Shown here: in pieces, positions 8,346 through 15,402 of the stretch
Layout: the number at the start of each line of letters is the position of its first letter
How positions within the stretch are numbered: position 1 is the first letter of the stretch
From: a virus
DNA length: 22,856 nucleotides
IMG/VR virus record: IMGVR_UViG_3300031623_000051
Span: 1-22,856 of that record
Strand: one strand, 5' to 3'
Notes under the pieces: generated by a model
Databases searched by the model: none
What the model was told of the DNA's origin: nothing
What the model saw: only the letters and a program-made list of their open reading frames with translations
Position numbers and translations under genes: made by a program

Positions 8346-9337
8346 TAGTCCACCGCCATCTTCACGCGACGGAATACCGTGCAGTGACACCATATTGTGT
8401 GGTCTATCGGCGCGGCGGGGTCATTTGGATACATGAAGCGAACGCCGTCAGGGAACACGAACGGCTCGTCGTTCGGCAGCACGGTTCCACTTATCGCCTG
8501 ATGATCTGGACGCGGATCTTGCTGGTTGCCGGGATTCCATTGCCAACGCTTGCTTATCGAATCCACATTGGGCCGATCCTGCAATTGCCTGTACGCAATA
8601 TCCTGACCACCCGCGATACCGCGCCGAGCTTCTACCTGGCCGATGGACCTGGCCCTGTACCGCTCTGCTCGGTCGGCATAGCGCCCCGTGATCGTGTCAA
8701 TCTGACTCACCGATAGCGGCTTGCCTTCTTTAATCGCCCGGCGCACCTGTGCGTCGTAACGCTTGTCACGCCATTTTCGAGTCAGGTATTCACCATCCAG
8801 CTCTTGTAGGTTCTTGCGCGTATTATCAACAGCGCGGCTCTGCTGGCGTGTAAGGCCGATCCTAGCGCCCTCGCGAGCTTTCCCCCTGCCGATTAGCTCG
8901 CGGGCCACCTTGGCGCTCCCGTGGCCATCGCGTAGTCCTTCTTGAATGACGTCGCGAGCAACTCCCATAGCCGTATCGCTGATGTCCTGCACCAGCCGCG
9001 CTCCGTTGTCCACAATCCACTGCTCGGCAATCGTTTGTGTCCCGCTGAATGCGAACTCAGCTGCGATGGGCGCAAACGATTCGACCGCCATGCCGGAACC
9101 GATAAAGGCAGACCGCACCGCCTCCGACAATGCAAACATCCGTTCTGGTTCTAACTTCAGCAACACCCTAATCCGTTCGATATCACCACGCTCAATCGCC
9201 GCAGACAGCGCAGTAACGGAAACGTCCCGCGCACCCTTATGGACAGCTTCACTAAACGCCTGAGCGATGGCAGGGCCGTGCTTCTTGAGAAGGGTGACGT
9301 AAGCCTGATATTGTTGCTGGTTGGCGCCTCTCATCAT
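8345..9337 (-). CDS. Minor head / head morphogenesis protein (phage Mu gpF-like)
   Basis: 330 residues from the ATG at 9337, which overlaps the upstream stop as ATGA; a GTG at 9346 is an alternative. The N-terminal two thirds are helical (VHKGARDVSVTALSAAIERG; RDVIQEGLRDGHGSAKVARE). The C-terminus carries the Mu F domain: KRWQWNPGNQQDPRPDH, AISGTVLPNDEPFVFPDG, and IDHTIWCHCTVFRRV with conserved His and Cys residues. Members sit inside the capsid near the portal and act in head assembly. In many phages the gene follows the portal directly; here it lies seven genes further on, after the head-closure gene. The family call is strong, the function inferred. Confidence 0.88.
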   Translation of the reverse strand: MMRGANQQQYQAYVTLLKKHGPAIAQAFSEAVHKGARDVSVTALSAAIERGDIERIRVLLKLEPERMFALSEAVRSAFIGSGMAVESFAPIAAEFAFSGTQTIAEQWIVDNGARLVQDISDTAMGVARDVIQEGLRDGHGSAKVARELIGRGKAREGARIGLTRQQSRAVDNTRKNLQELDGEYLTRKWRDKRYDAQVRRAIKEGKPLSVSQIDTITGRYADRAERYRARSIGQVEARRGIAGGQDIAYRQLQDRPNVDSISKRWQWNPGNQQDPRPDHQAISGTVLPNDEPFVFPDGVRFMYPNDPAAPIDHTIWCHCTVFRRVKMAVD

Positions 9338-9708
9338 GCCCTGCACTGGATGATGTAATAGAGCGGGACGCCGCCCGGTGCTTTGGGGATAACGTCTATA
9401 ATCGCGTGCTCAACCGCGCCGATATTCAGCCTATCCGCTACCGTAGGCACTTCCCCAATTGCACTGACCATTACCTTCTTGTCCGTTGCGCGAATCAGCG
9501 TGCCGTCGATTTCATTCTTCTTCCAATTGTCGAGCATCGCCGGTAATGTAAACTCCTGAGGCACGCCGGTCGCAGGCGCACCCCAGGGGGTTGTCGGCTC
9601 ATCGGCGGCAACGCGGATCAACGTCACCGTAAACGAGCCTGCACCAACCTCTTTGGCGACCTCGCCAAGAGCTGAGGCGACTTCTGCTGCTATGATCTGG
9701 CCACTCAT
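9334..9708 (-). CDS. Head-closure / head-tail connector-like protein
   Basis: 124 residues. After an N-terminal helix (SGQIIAAEVASALGEVAKEV) the protein is mostly beta: SFTVTLIRVAADEPTTPWG, then EIDGTLIRATDKKVMVSA, VPTVADRLNIGAVEHAIIDV and APGGVPLYYIIQC. The D-G-T-x-I-R-x-T-D-K/R-x-V-x-V and A-D-R-L-x-I-G motifs are typical of a family found between adaptor and gp10-like genes of siphoviruses, thought to close the head opening. The start at 9708 is preceded by TAGGACCAGG. It overlaps the minor head gene by 4 bases. Confident as neck-region protein, moderately confident as head closure. Confidence 0.75.
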   Translation of the reverse strand: MSGQIIAAEVASALGEVAKEVGAGSFTVTLIRVAADEPTTPWGAPATGVPQEFTLPAMLDNWKKNEIDGTLIRATDKKVMVSAIGEVPTVADRLNIGAVEHAIIDVIPKAPGGVPLYYIIQCRA

Positions 9709-9717
9709 TGCCTGGTC

Positions 9718-10101
9718 CTAAGGTGCTACCACTACCTCAACCAATACTCCAATTGATTCCAGCCTTTCACGAGCCTTCGTTGCCTCCTTCTCGTCCAGCA
9801 CTTGAGTAGCCAACGCGGGCGGCAATAGGTCCGTGCGCCCTCTCGCGCCCGCCGCTTGGCGCAATGCCTCAACCTGGATATCTTTGACCAGTTTATCTAT
9901 CTCGCCTTGGATGTAAGCAAAAGTGGCGGCGTTGGTGACATCGGCTTCGGTCGCTGTTGCCTCGTTGGAGTCGGCCCCGGCAACGTACAGCTTGATTGCG
10001 TCGATTTTGTCGTCGTCAATAGACAGCGTGAATGTGCTGGTAATCGTCTGAGCCGCGAGGGCGGATGTAAACAGAATAGTGAGCAGCGTGAGTTTCTTCA
10101 T
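9718..10101 (-). CDS. Small protein with a signal peptide, unknown function
   Basis: 127 residues, not recognised. The first 17 or so residues, MKKLTLLTILFTSALAA, are a textbook Sec signal peptide with an ALA-A cleavage site. The mature part begins QTITSTFTLSIDDDKIDAIK and ends in an acidic and helical segment, then VLVEVVVAP. A good AAGGAA site precedes the ATG. It follows a second secreted-type protein and is followed by the head-closure gene, so it lies in the neck operon. Phage virion proteins rarely carry cleavable signals, so it may act in the host envelope. A membrane-anchored N-terminus rather than cleavage is an alternative. Confidence 0.75.
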   Translation of the reverse strand: MKKLTLLTILFTSALAAQTITSTFTLSIDDDKIDAIKLYVAGADSNEATATEADVTNAATFAYIQGEIDKLVKDIQVEALRQAAGARGRTDLLPPALATQVLDEKEATKARERLESIGVLVEVVVAP

Positions 10102-10111
10102 AGTAGATTCC

Positions 10112-10846
10112 TTAGATCAGACTCGCCCAAGCGCCGTTTTCGTAGCCCTCGAATTTATTCAGCGTCGTGTTGTAAATCAACATTCCATTTTCCGCTGTCA
10201 GCGCATCGCGTTGAGTAGTGGTCATTCTAGGGATGAGTAGTGCCCCGGTGGTAGACGTCAGATCCAGGATGGCGGATGCGTCGGGAGCCGCAGTACCTAT
10301 GCCTACGCTTCCGGTTGCTTTGATAAAAAAACTGCTTGTTCCGGCTTGACTTAGGAAATTGTAGCCATTGTAGGTTGCCTGCGTACCTTGGAAATGGAGT
10401 ACCCCGTCCGCGCTATTTCTTCCAATCTTATAATAGTTTGTTGTATCGTAGCCCACCCTGAGTTGATCAGCCGAAGTAGTACTAACAACCTGAAGAGCTG
10501 CGCCTGGAGTCGCCGTCCCGATGCCTACGGGGCCGCCGGTAAACAACGCCGAATAGGTGGGGTCAGAGAAAGTCGTTGTGCTTGTAAAGGTGTTGACTTG
10601 ACTTCCACCATACGCTACCCACGCTCCACTCTGCCGCGTGCAAATGACCTTCTTTGAGCCGCCGCCCGTTGTGCAAGATCCGTCAGCGCTGTCCTGGACC
10701 AAGTAAGGTGTACCATCACCATTCGGCGGGGATGCTGGCAAACCGGCGACAGTCGTGATCGTATAGACTGCCTGACGTGACAGGTTGATTTGGGCAGTCA
10801 ACGATGCGGACAAAATAAGAGCAACAATAATAAGTCTGCCAGCCAT
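10112..10846 (-). CDS. Exported fibre-like / adhesin-like protein with GIGT motifs
   Basis: 244 residues from the ATG at 10846, which has AGGTGA 6 bases before it; a GTG at 10855 is possible but overlaps the upstream gene. Residues 1-18 (MAGRLIIVALILSASLTA, then Q) form a signal peptide. Next come a YLVQDSADGSCTTGGGSK and VICTRQSGAWVAYGG domain, then two copies of a fibre-like motif (PVGIGTATPGAALQV and SVGIGTAAPDASAIL), and a C-terminal LLIPRMTTTQRDAL, GMLIYNTTLNKFEGYENGAW. Such GIGT..P and MTTTQRDAL/NTTLNKFEGY sequences occur in phage fibres and bacterial surface proteins. Why a signal is present is unclear. It could be a head fibre, a host-surface decoy or an adhesin. Confidence 0.8.
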   Translation of the reverse strand: MAGRLIIVALILSASLTAQINLSRQAVYTITTVAGLPASPPNGDGTPYLVQDSADGSCTTGGGSKKVICTRQSGAWVAYGGSQVNTFTSTTTFSDPTYSALFTGGPVGIGTATPGAALQVVSTTSADQLRVGYDTTNYYKIGRNSADGVLHFQGTQATYNGYNFLSQAGTSSFFIKATGSVGIGTAAPDASAILDLTSTTGALLIPRMTTTQRDALTAENGMLIYNTTLNKFEGYENGAWASLI

Positions 10847-10847
10847 T

Positions 10848-11291
10848 TTATTCACCTACCGACCACGCGCCCGCCATCACTCGGTTAGGGTCACGCACAC
10901 AGTCGAAATATAAACTCTCCAATAGCGTCGACGTTGGGGAAGACGAGAATGCGCCGTTGGCCTTGTCCCCCACGACGGTCCAGCGAATCGAACCCGCTCC
11001 GGTTAACGCCTTCTGCTGACTGGGCGTGTACGTCTGGTTGAAGAAATCCGCCGTAGTCAATTCAAACTGTGCCGCGATATAAGCGCCAACCTCCGCCAAC
11101 GTCAGCAGATTATACCCCGTTGCGATGTCGGTCCCGGAGCAACCCGTGCGGAACAGGTTGACATAGCGCAACTGGATGTAATCCGTTGCCCGCACCAGCG
11201 CCGCCGTTGCGTCTGCGTCACTTGCAGCGACTGGGGCGCTGTTGCCGCGAGCGGTAGCAAAGGTGCGAAAGTCTGCAAGCGTGCCTATCAT
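10848..11291 (-). CDS. Head-tail adaptor (gp6-like, DnaT-like family)
   Basis: 147 residues starting MIGTLADFRTFATARGNSAP. Pattern: a D-A-D-A-T-A-A-L-V-R-A-T-D-Y-I helix (residues about 26-40), an L..L..A...G.Y..A..F segment, and a C-terminal region with R/K-x-V-V-G-D. These features recur in the adaptor proteins that dock under the portal and that databases sometimes label putative DnaT-like. The gene follows the capsid genes as expected. GAGG lies 9 bases before the ATG, a weak site. No replication role is expected here despite the family name. Confidence 0.78.
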   Translation of the reverse strand: MIGTLADFRTFATARGNSAPVAASDADATAALVRATDYIQLRYVNLFRTGCSGTDIATGYNLLTLAEVGAYIAAQFELTTADFFNQTYTPSQQKALTGAGSIRWTVVGDKANGAFSSSPTSTLLESLYFDCVRDPNRVMAGAWSVGE

Positions 11292-11304
11292 CGGGCTGCA
11301 TCCT

Positions 11305-11565
11305 CTATACGGCTAACTTCGCGTCAATTTCGCGTTGCAGGCGTTTAACGCTCCACTGCGATCTGACTTCAACTCCAAGCTCTTTGGCTTGGGCGATCAA
11401 TTCGGCCTTCCCATAAAATACCGGTTCAGGGTTGACGATCATCATCTTCTCTTCAACGATATGGCCTTTGTTTTCAAGCCACGCGGGAACCTTGTCACCG
11501 TCAATCTCAACTAGAGAGCCGACAGTTAAGCCATTCGCGCCTTTTTTTGTTACTTCAAATTTCAT
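11305..11565 (-). CDS. Small capsid-region protein with a HeH/LEM-like C-terminus
   Basis: 86 residues. Residues 1-40 (MKFEVTKKGANGLTVGSLVE) form a short beta-rich piece. The C-terminal ELIAQAKELGVEVRSQWSVK followed by RLQREIDAKL matches the HeH / LEM-like helix-extended-loop-helix found in small proteins encoded next to phage major capsid genes. The role is unknown; possibly capsid stabilisation or scaffold interaction. A weak TAGGGC precedes the ATG, and a strong hairpin lies between it and the major capsid gene. Downstream is the head-tail adaptor. Confidence 0.7.
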   Translation of the reverse strand: MKFEVTKKGANGLTVGSLVEIDGDKVPAWLENKGHIVEEKMMIVNPEPVFYGKAELIAQAKELGVEVRSQWSVKRLQREIDAKLAV

Positions 11566-11577
11566 ATTGCCCTACTT

Positions 11578-11607
11578 TAGCGAGGCGGCCCTGTGACCGC
11601 CTCGCTA
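11578..11607 (-). terminator. Perfect hairpin after the major capsid gene
   Basis: Two arms, TAGCGAGGCGG and CCGCCTCGCTA, form an 11-bp perfect stem with an 8-base loop, 9 bases past the capsid stop. No U run follows (AAAGTAGGGC), so it may be a leaky terminator or a stabilising 3' hairpin that separates capsid from downstream expression levels. Confidence 0.65.
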
Positions 11608-11616
11608 ATGTTTCGG

Positions 11617-12582
11617 TTAGGAGCTATGGGCCAAGCCCATCTGGTTTGAGTAGTCGTGGCGAAGCTGCACTGCGGCAGCGGCCATTCCGACGAACTTGTA
11701 GTCGTCGTGAGTGTTGGCGCGAAACTTGGGGATGATCGTGCTCGGCATTGCGTTCAATACCTGCACAACGTCCGTCCGTTTGACGATTGCAATGATCTCG
11801 TTTGCTGGCACGTTAGATGCCGGGACGATGCTGGCAATCCCGGCGATTTCCATAACACGTTGGAGGATCGTTTTATCGCCCTTCGTGGTGGAGAAGTCCG
11901 TATTGCTGGCATAAAACCAATCATTCCAGTTCAGGTAGATGGTTGCCGGAGTGCGGAAGTTGTCCGCGTGGAGCAACGCCAGCGTGGCTACGATTTCCGT
12001 AACCCACTGAGCGCCGGTCGCGACGTTCAGTGTGACGCCAGTAGAACGCGTGTTGCGTAGCGGATCGTTACGCAAACCATATAGCTGGCTTCCGCCCACC
12101 ACAATCTTTGCCGATCCGTTCAGCGCCAGGTCTTCGAGGTCTTCCGCAATGCCGCGCATTGCGCTGTCTCGCGGAGCCATGTCAATGGAGAAGCCCTTCG
12201 CGCGGGCATTCTCCGCAAGCCGCCAACCGTAAACGAATGGGCGGGTAACGATAGGCAGCGGCGTGGAGAAGTGTGCGTACGCTGTACGGTCTTCTGCCCC
12301 ATCAGAAATGCCATCGAGAGAAATGTGAGTCTGCCCGGAGTCCGACGCAACGATAAATTCGTGACTAATCGGCCCGATAGGCACCGGACGCGAAACCGCA
12401 CTGGCTAGATCATTGAATACTGCCAGCACGTCGCGCTGGATGAGTCCGACGTCCGTGTCGATCATCTTCCAGAAATCGGTTGGGAGACCGGAAGCGTTGC
12501 CGAGAATGGTTTTTTGGCTGCTGTTGAACTGTGCCCGCTCGTTGCGTACATAGTCCATTTGCTCTTGATTGAATTGCAACAT
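11617..12582 (-). CDS. Major capsid protein
   Basis: 321 residues; HK97-like fold expected from position and sequence pattern. It follows protease and decoration genes. The N-terminal part (MLQFNQEQMDYVRNERAQFN) is helical, then come GPISHEFIVASDSGQTHISL and an E-loop-like region, and PLPIVTRPFVYGWRL with ARAKGFSIDMAPRDSAMRGI. Later are TIYLNWNDWFYAS, VMEIAGIASIVPASNVP and a C-terminal VGMAAAAVQLRHDYSNQMG. This is close to a capsid group related to encapsulins. No large cleavable N-terminal delta domain is seen, consistent with a separate scaffold. Strong AAGGAG site 8 bases before the ATG, overlapping the upstream stop. Confidence 0.88.
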   Translation of the reverse strand: MLQFNQEQMDYVRNERAQFNSSQKTILGNASGLPTDFWKMIDTDVGLIQRDVLAVFNDLASAVSRPVPIGPISHEFIVASDSGQTHISLDGISDGAEDRTAYAHFSTPLPIVTRPFVYGWRLAENARAKGFSIDMAPRDSAMRGIAEDLEDLALNGSAKIVVGGSQLYGLRNDPLRNTRSTGVTLNVATGAQWVTEIVATLALLHADNFRTPATIYLNWNDWFYASNTDFSTTKGDKTILQRVMEIAGIASIVPASNVPANEIIAIVKRTDVVQVLNAMPSTIIPKFRANTHDDYKFVGMAAAAVQLRHDYSNQMGLAHSS

Positions 12583-12594
12583 TTACATATCTCC

Positions 12595-13029
12595 TTAGGT
12601 CAACTTGACGCGGTTGGCGATTACGGCGTCGGCCAGCGCGGCAGCCGCGAACGTACCGGCCTGCTGGCAGTACGCAATTACCGGGTTGGTAGTGGCGGCG
12701 GCTGCAAGTTGCCCATTGGCGTCAACCGTGAGCGGATCGCCGACGGCGTAAGTGGCTGCGGCCATTTGAACCTGGTAGGTCTCGCCCGGCACAGTAACAT
12801 AAGCCACACCAGTATCTCCACTCACATAAGCGGTCGTGGTGTCCTGGTTGTTGAAATCAGCGTTGGCGAGCACGAGCAACTCATTGTCCGAATCGACAAC
12901 GACAGCGGCGGTCAGGACTACTCCGTTGGATGTGACCAGAAGTCCGGGCAGGTACGCACCGGCAACCGGAAGGTTGACCGTCTCCGCTTGGTTGCGGGTC
13001 GGTCCGCGATAGATGCTATTGCCGGCCAT
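12595..13029 (-). CDS. Head decoration / capsid-stabilising protein
   Basis: 144 residues, Ala- and Val-rich and beta-like, in the usual spot before the major capsid gene. It starts MAGNSIYRGPTRNQAETVNL and runs into VAGAYLPGLLV, a TVPGETYQVQ strand, YAVGDPLTVDANGQL and PVIAYCQQAGTFAAAALADA. This pattern (short leader, then a hairpin with GAYLPG, then VGDPL.V...G.L) is typical of DUF2190-type and related decoration proteins that bind the outer capsid. The ATG overlaps the upstream stop as TAATG, with AGGAG about 8 bases before it. Confidence 0.78.
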   Translation of the reverse strand: MAGNSIYRGPTRNQAETVNLPVAGAYLPGLLVTSNGVVLTAAVVVDSDNELLVLANADFNNQDTTTAYVSGDTGVAYVTVPGETYQVQMAAATYAVGDPLTVDANGQLAAAATTNPVIAYCQQAGTFAAAALADAVIANRVKLT

Positions 13030-13415
13030 TAATTTTTCTCCTTGCTGAGTCCCATGACCTCGTTAAAGTCGTACATTTCGGCATCTTTAGTGCCGTGCTG
13101 ATACCCATTAGCGTTCATCGGAGCGGCGTTGCCCGGTTCCGCCTTCTTGGCTAATGCGCGAGCAGCATTCAGCGTCAGCTCTTTGGCGGTGACCTCGTCT
13201 AGCAGGTTCGCCTTGACGATCTTACTCGTCAGGTCCACCAATTCCGCCGTGTCCTTGGCGTCCTGGTTTGCCTTGATGTCCACTAGGCTAGCGGTCAACG
13301 GCTTGACCGCTGCCGTTACGGCATTGGCGATTTGCTCGCTGATGCCGTCCACTTTCACCTTAAGGTCGTTCACCTCTCGGGAAAGCTCTTCTACTTGCTT
13401 GTTGTCTTCAGCCAT
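13029..13415 (-). CDS. Nested scaffold protein from an internal in-frame start
   Basis: 128 residues, same frame as the protease C-terminus, beginning MAEDNKQVEELSREVNDLK at an ATG at 13415. An exact AGGAGG lies 5 bases before that ATG, one of the best ribosome sites in the window, in the middle of a long gene. The product is acidic at the front, coiled-coil at residues about 5-35, with an Ala-rich middle and a Gly/Asn-rich end. Lambda C/Nu3 has the same layout, where the protease gene contains a nested scaffold gene. The nested start is strongly supported; the scaffold function is inferred. Confidence 0.78.
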   Translation of the reverse strand: MAEDNKQVEELSREVNDLKVKVDGISEQIANAVTAAVKPLTASLVDIKANQDAKDTAELVDLTSKIVKANLLDEVTAKELTLNAARALAKKAEPGNAAPMNANGYQHGTKDAEMYDFNEVMGLSKEKN

Positions 13416-14090
13416 ATCGGCCTCCTTATTGCTTCCCCGTAGGGCATTCGTAATTGCAGACGAGAGCCGTTCAATCAACGATTGGACAGGCTCAAAGTCT
13501 GACTCCTCAAGAATCGAATTGATAACTTCGACCTTTTCTTTATTGACTAACATTCCCACACCCTGATCCGGCTTGGCAGCGCCTTCCTCGTAGGTAAGGA
13601 TAGCGTCATGGTCGAACTCAATATTGCGCGCTATGAACTCATAGCCGCTCTCGGTGACCGCTTCTAAGTTTGCCACCAATCCCGTGCTGGTGTGAATCGG
13701 TTTTCCTTCATCGATAGCCGCCAGCAAAGAGCGTCCTTTTTCCGAAGAGCGGGCAACCTCGACGTCGATCACCTTGTCAAGGAACACACGCCCATTCTCC
13801 TGCCGCACATTAGCGTTGAACGCTCCGATGCCGAAGATATTTTGCGCCTCTGGGTCTTTCGCGGAAACGTGAACACCATTGATGATCGGATGGCCGAATG
13901 GCGCGGGGCTGCGCTCTAATGAAGCGTAGGATTTGGCAATCTCATCAGCAGGGTAATGTATTCCGTTCATCACGATGCCGTCGGGCATTGTTGCTGATGG
14001 GACTACCATCACCTCGCGACCGTTGCGAACTTCCAGCGTTGGTTTGCCTGCGTTCGTGCGGACGTTGATGCGGACTAATTTATCTGGCAT
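13029..14090 (-). CDS. Prohead maturation protease with C-terminal scaffold domain
   Basis: 353 residues from the ATG at 14090, which overlaps the portal end by 11 bases and has GAGGAAG before it; the frame is open to 14114 inside the portal gene. Residues 1-150 look like a DUF2213-type capsid protease: PAPFGHPIINGVHVSA with His67, IFGIGAFNANVRQENG, FLDKVIDVEVA, and GKPIHTSTGL with Ser135. His67 and Ser135 are the likely catalytic pair; the assignment is inferred. After about residue 225 the sequence changes to a charged coiled coil (VEELSREVNDLKVKVDGISE) and an Ala/Lys-rich tail, the expected scaffold. A strong internal ribosome site before residue 226 suggests a second, scaffold-only product. 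Confidence 0.85.
   Translation of the reverse strand: MPDKLVRINVRTNAGKPTLEVRNGREVMVVPSATMPDGIVMNGIHYPADEIAKSYASLERSPAPFGHPIINGVHVSAKDPEAQNIFGIGAFNANVRQENGRVFLDKVIDVEVARSSEKGRSLLAAIDEGKPIHTSTGLVANLEAVTESGYEFIARNIEFDHDAILTYEEGAAKPDQGVGMLVNKEKVEVINSILEESDFEPVQSLIERLSSAITNALRGSNKEADMAEDNKQVEELSREVNDLKVKVDGISEQIANAVTAAVKPLTASLVDIKANQDAKDTAELVDLTSKIVKANLLDEVTAKELTLNAARALAKKAEPGNAAPMNANGYQHGTKDAEMYDFNEVMGLSKEKN
13421..13426 (-). promoter_or_regulatory. Internal ribosome binding site AGGAGG for the nested scaffold
   Basis: The minus strand reads AATAAGGAGGCCGATATG inside the protease gene. The perfect anti-Shine-Dalgarno match has a 5-base spacer to the ATG at 13415. It lies where the protein changes from the enzyme domain to the coiled coil. 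Confidence 0.8.
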
Positions 14091-15402
14091 CGTCTTCCTC
14101 TTCTTTTTCCACATCGAGGCCCTGCGCCTCTAATGGCTTAAATCCTGCCTCTTCACGGATTTCGTCTTCCGTGAATATCGGCTGTCCATCCACCCCGTCG
14201 CGGTTGATTTCGCCCATTTTTTTGGCTCGATTCATCCTCTTGTCTGGAGCCATATCCAACAGCGAATCCCATCCCACTGTATAATCCCTTTCGGGGAGAA
14301 TTGCCGCGCTCTCCAAACGTCTCAACACGTCGTGCAGAATCGGATGAATGACTCTTTCGCGTCGCGCCATACACACACGATTGAAATCCTCTTGGTCTTG
14401 GGTAGATGCGCGCTCACCCGTCTCGTTGCCGACTAGAATGCGCGCAGGAATGGCGACCGACGCCGCAAATGATTGCAATGCAGTGTTGAAAAACTCTTTT
14501 GGCTGAGGCAGACTGATATTAGTAGCGTGTGCCTTCATCCCCGCCAGCATCAACGACTTGTTGAACCCGAGCTGAAACCCTTCGATCTCACTATCCAGGG
14601 CTTCTTTGACTTTATCGACTGCGACTCCCATTGCTGCGGCCATGTCTTCCAATCGCGCTTCGGGATCGACTTCGATCACCGGCAGGCCCTTCGCGGTTTT
14701 CCAGAATCCCTCGCCGCCCGCACCCTTGATCTTCTCCATATCGAGCAAATCATTGAATCCAGGCTCAAGATCTGATCGTGGGTGGACAGTTCTGTCGCGA
14801 CTCCAGATGATCACGCGGTCAGGGTGGACGTCATAAGACCGGCGCGGCGCGTTATTGTTATCCTTTCCATTATTCAACACGCTCTCACGCATTTCGTACA
14901 TGAGCGGCAGACCGTAGCTCGGGCTAGTTTCTTCTGTGTTCCAGTTCTTGACGACGAGTTGCGCAGCCCACACCGGCTCAGCCTTGACCAGGCCCCTGAT
15001 ACCACCGGGAACCGTGTCGATTGGCTCAGCGAATCGCTTGCTATCGGCGAACCGAAGGATCAAGCCAGCATAGCCGCCGATATATGCGCGGCGATCAGCC
15101 TCAATTGCCGATTGCCAGAAGCTAATATCCGCCAAGTGCTGCCGAATATCCGATTCCAGCGGACTTTCCGTGGGTTCAGTTTTTTCCCAGATAGCGGGAA
15201 GGGTCTGCCATACGCGCAGTGATGTCTTTTCCACCGCAGCGCACGCTAGGCCGTTCCTATGGGCGGCACGGAATAATAGATCAAAGGTGACATCACCCGG
15301 CCACCCATAATCCACCTCGAAATCATGCCGCTGATTGGCGAACGCCAGTGGGAATATAGTCGCGAGGTTGCGGGTCAGGGCGTTAGTAATACGGTCGGTC
15401 AT
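14080..15402 (-). CDS. Portal protein (DUF1073-type)
   Basis: 440 residues, just downstream of the large terminase with an ATGA overlap. Portal rings form the DNA entry vertex and bind the terminase. Matching features: VTFDLLFRAAHRNGLACAAV and VWQTLPAIWE near the N-terminus, YIGGYAGLILRFAD, VKAEPVWAAQL, VHPDRVIIWSRDR, then FQLGFNKSLMLAGM and FAASVAIPARILVGNETGER. This last piece resembles the I-P-x-x-x-L-x-G motif at the end of the wing/clip region. A highly charged acidic C-terminus (VEKEEEDDAR) ends the protein. Databases also label this family anti-CBASS Acb1-like, but here order and length point to a portal. Confidence 0.92.
   Translation of the reverse strand: MTDRITNALTRNLATIFPLAFANQRHDFEVDYGWPGDVTFDLLFRAAHRNGLACAAVEKTSLRVWQTLPAIWEKTEPTESPLESDIRQHLADISFWQSAIEADRRAYIGGYAGLILRFADSKRFAEPIDTVPGGIRGLVKAEPVWAAQLVVKNWNTEETSPSYGLPLMYEMRESVLNNGKDNNNAPRRSYDVHPDRVIIWSRDRTVHPRSDLEPGFNDLLDMEKIKGAGGEGFWKTAKGLPVIEVDPEARLEDMAAAMGVAVDKVKEALDSEIEGFQLGFNKSLMLAGMKAHATNISLPQPKEFFNTALQSFAASVAIPARILVGNETGERASTQDQEDFNRVCMARRERVIHPILHDVLRRLESAAILPERDYTVGWDSLLDMAPDKRMNRAKKMGEINRDGVDGQPIFTEDEIREEAGFKPLEAQGLDVEKEEEDDAR

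Noticed and set aside
12514-13032. Plus-strand 172-residue open frame over the capsid and decoration genes
   Set aside because: It is antisense to two structural genes that have good ribosome sites and family patterns; no motif and no ribosome site of its own.
14080-15402. Reading the DUF1073 gene as an anti-CBASS nuclease
   Set aside because: The family label comes from a related name; length, position after TerL and the whole-protein pattern fit a portal.
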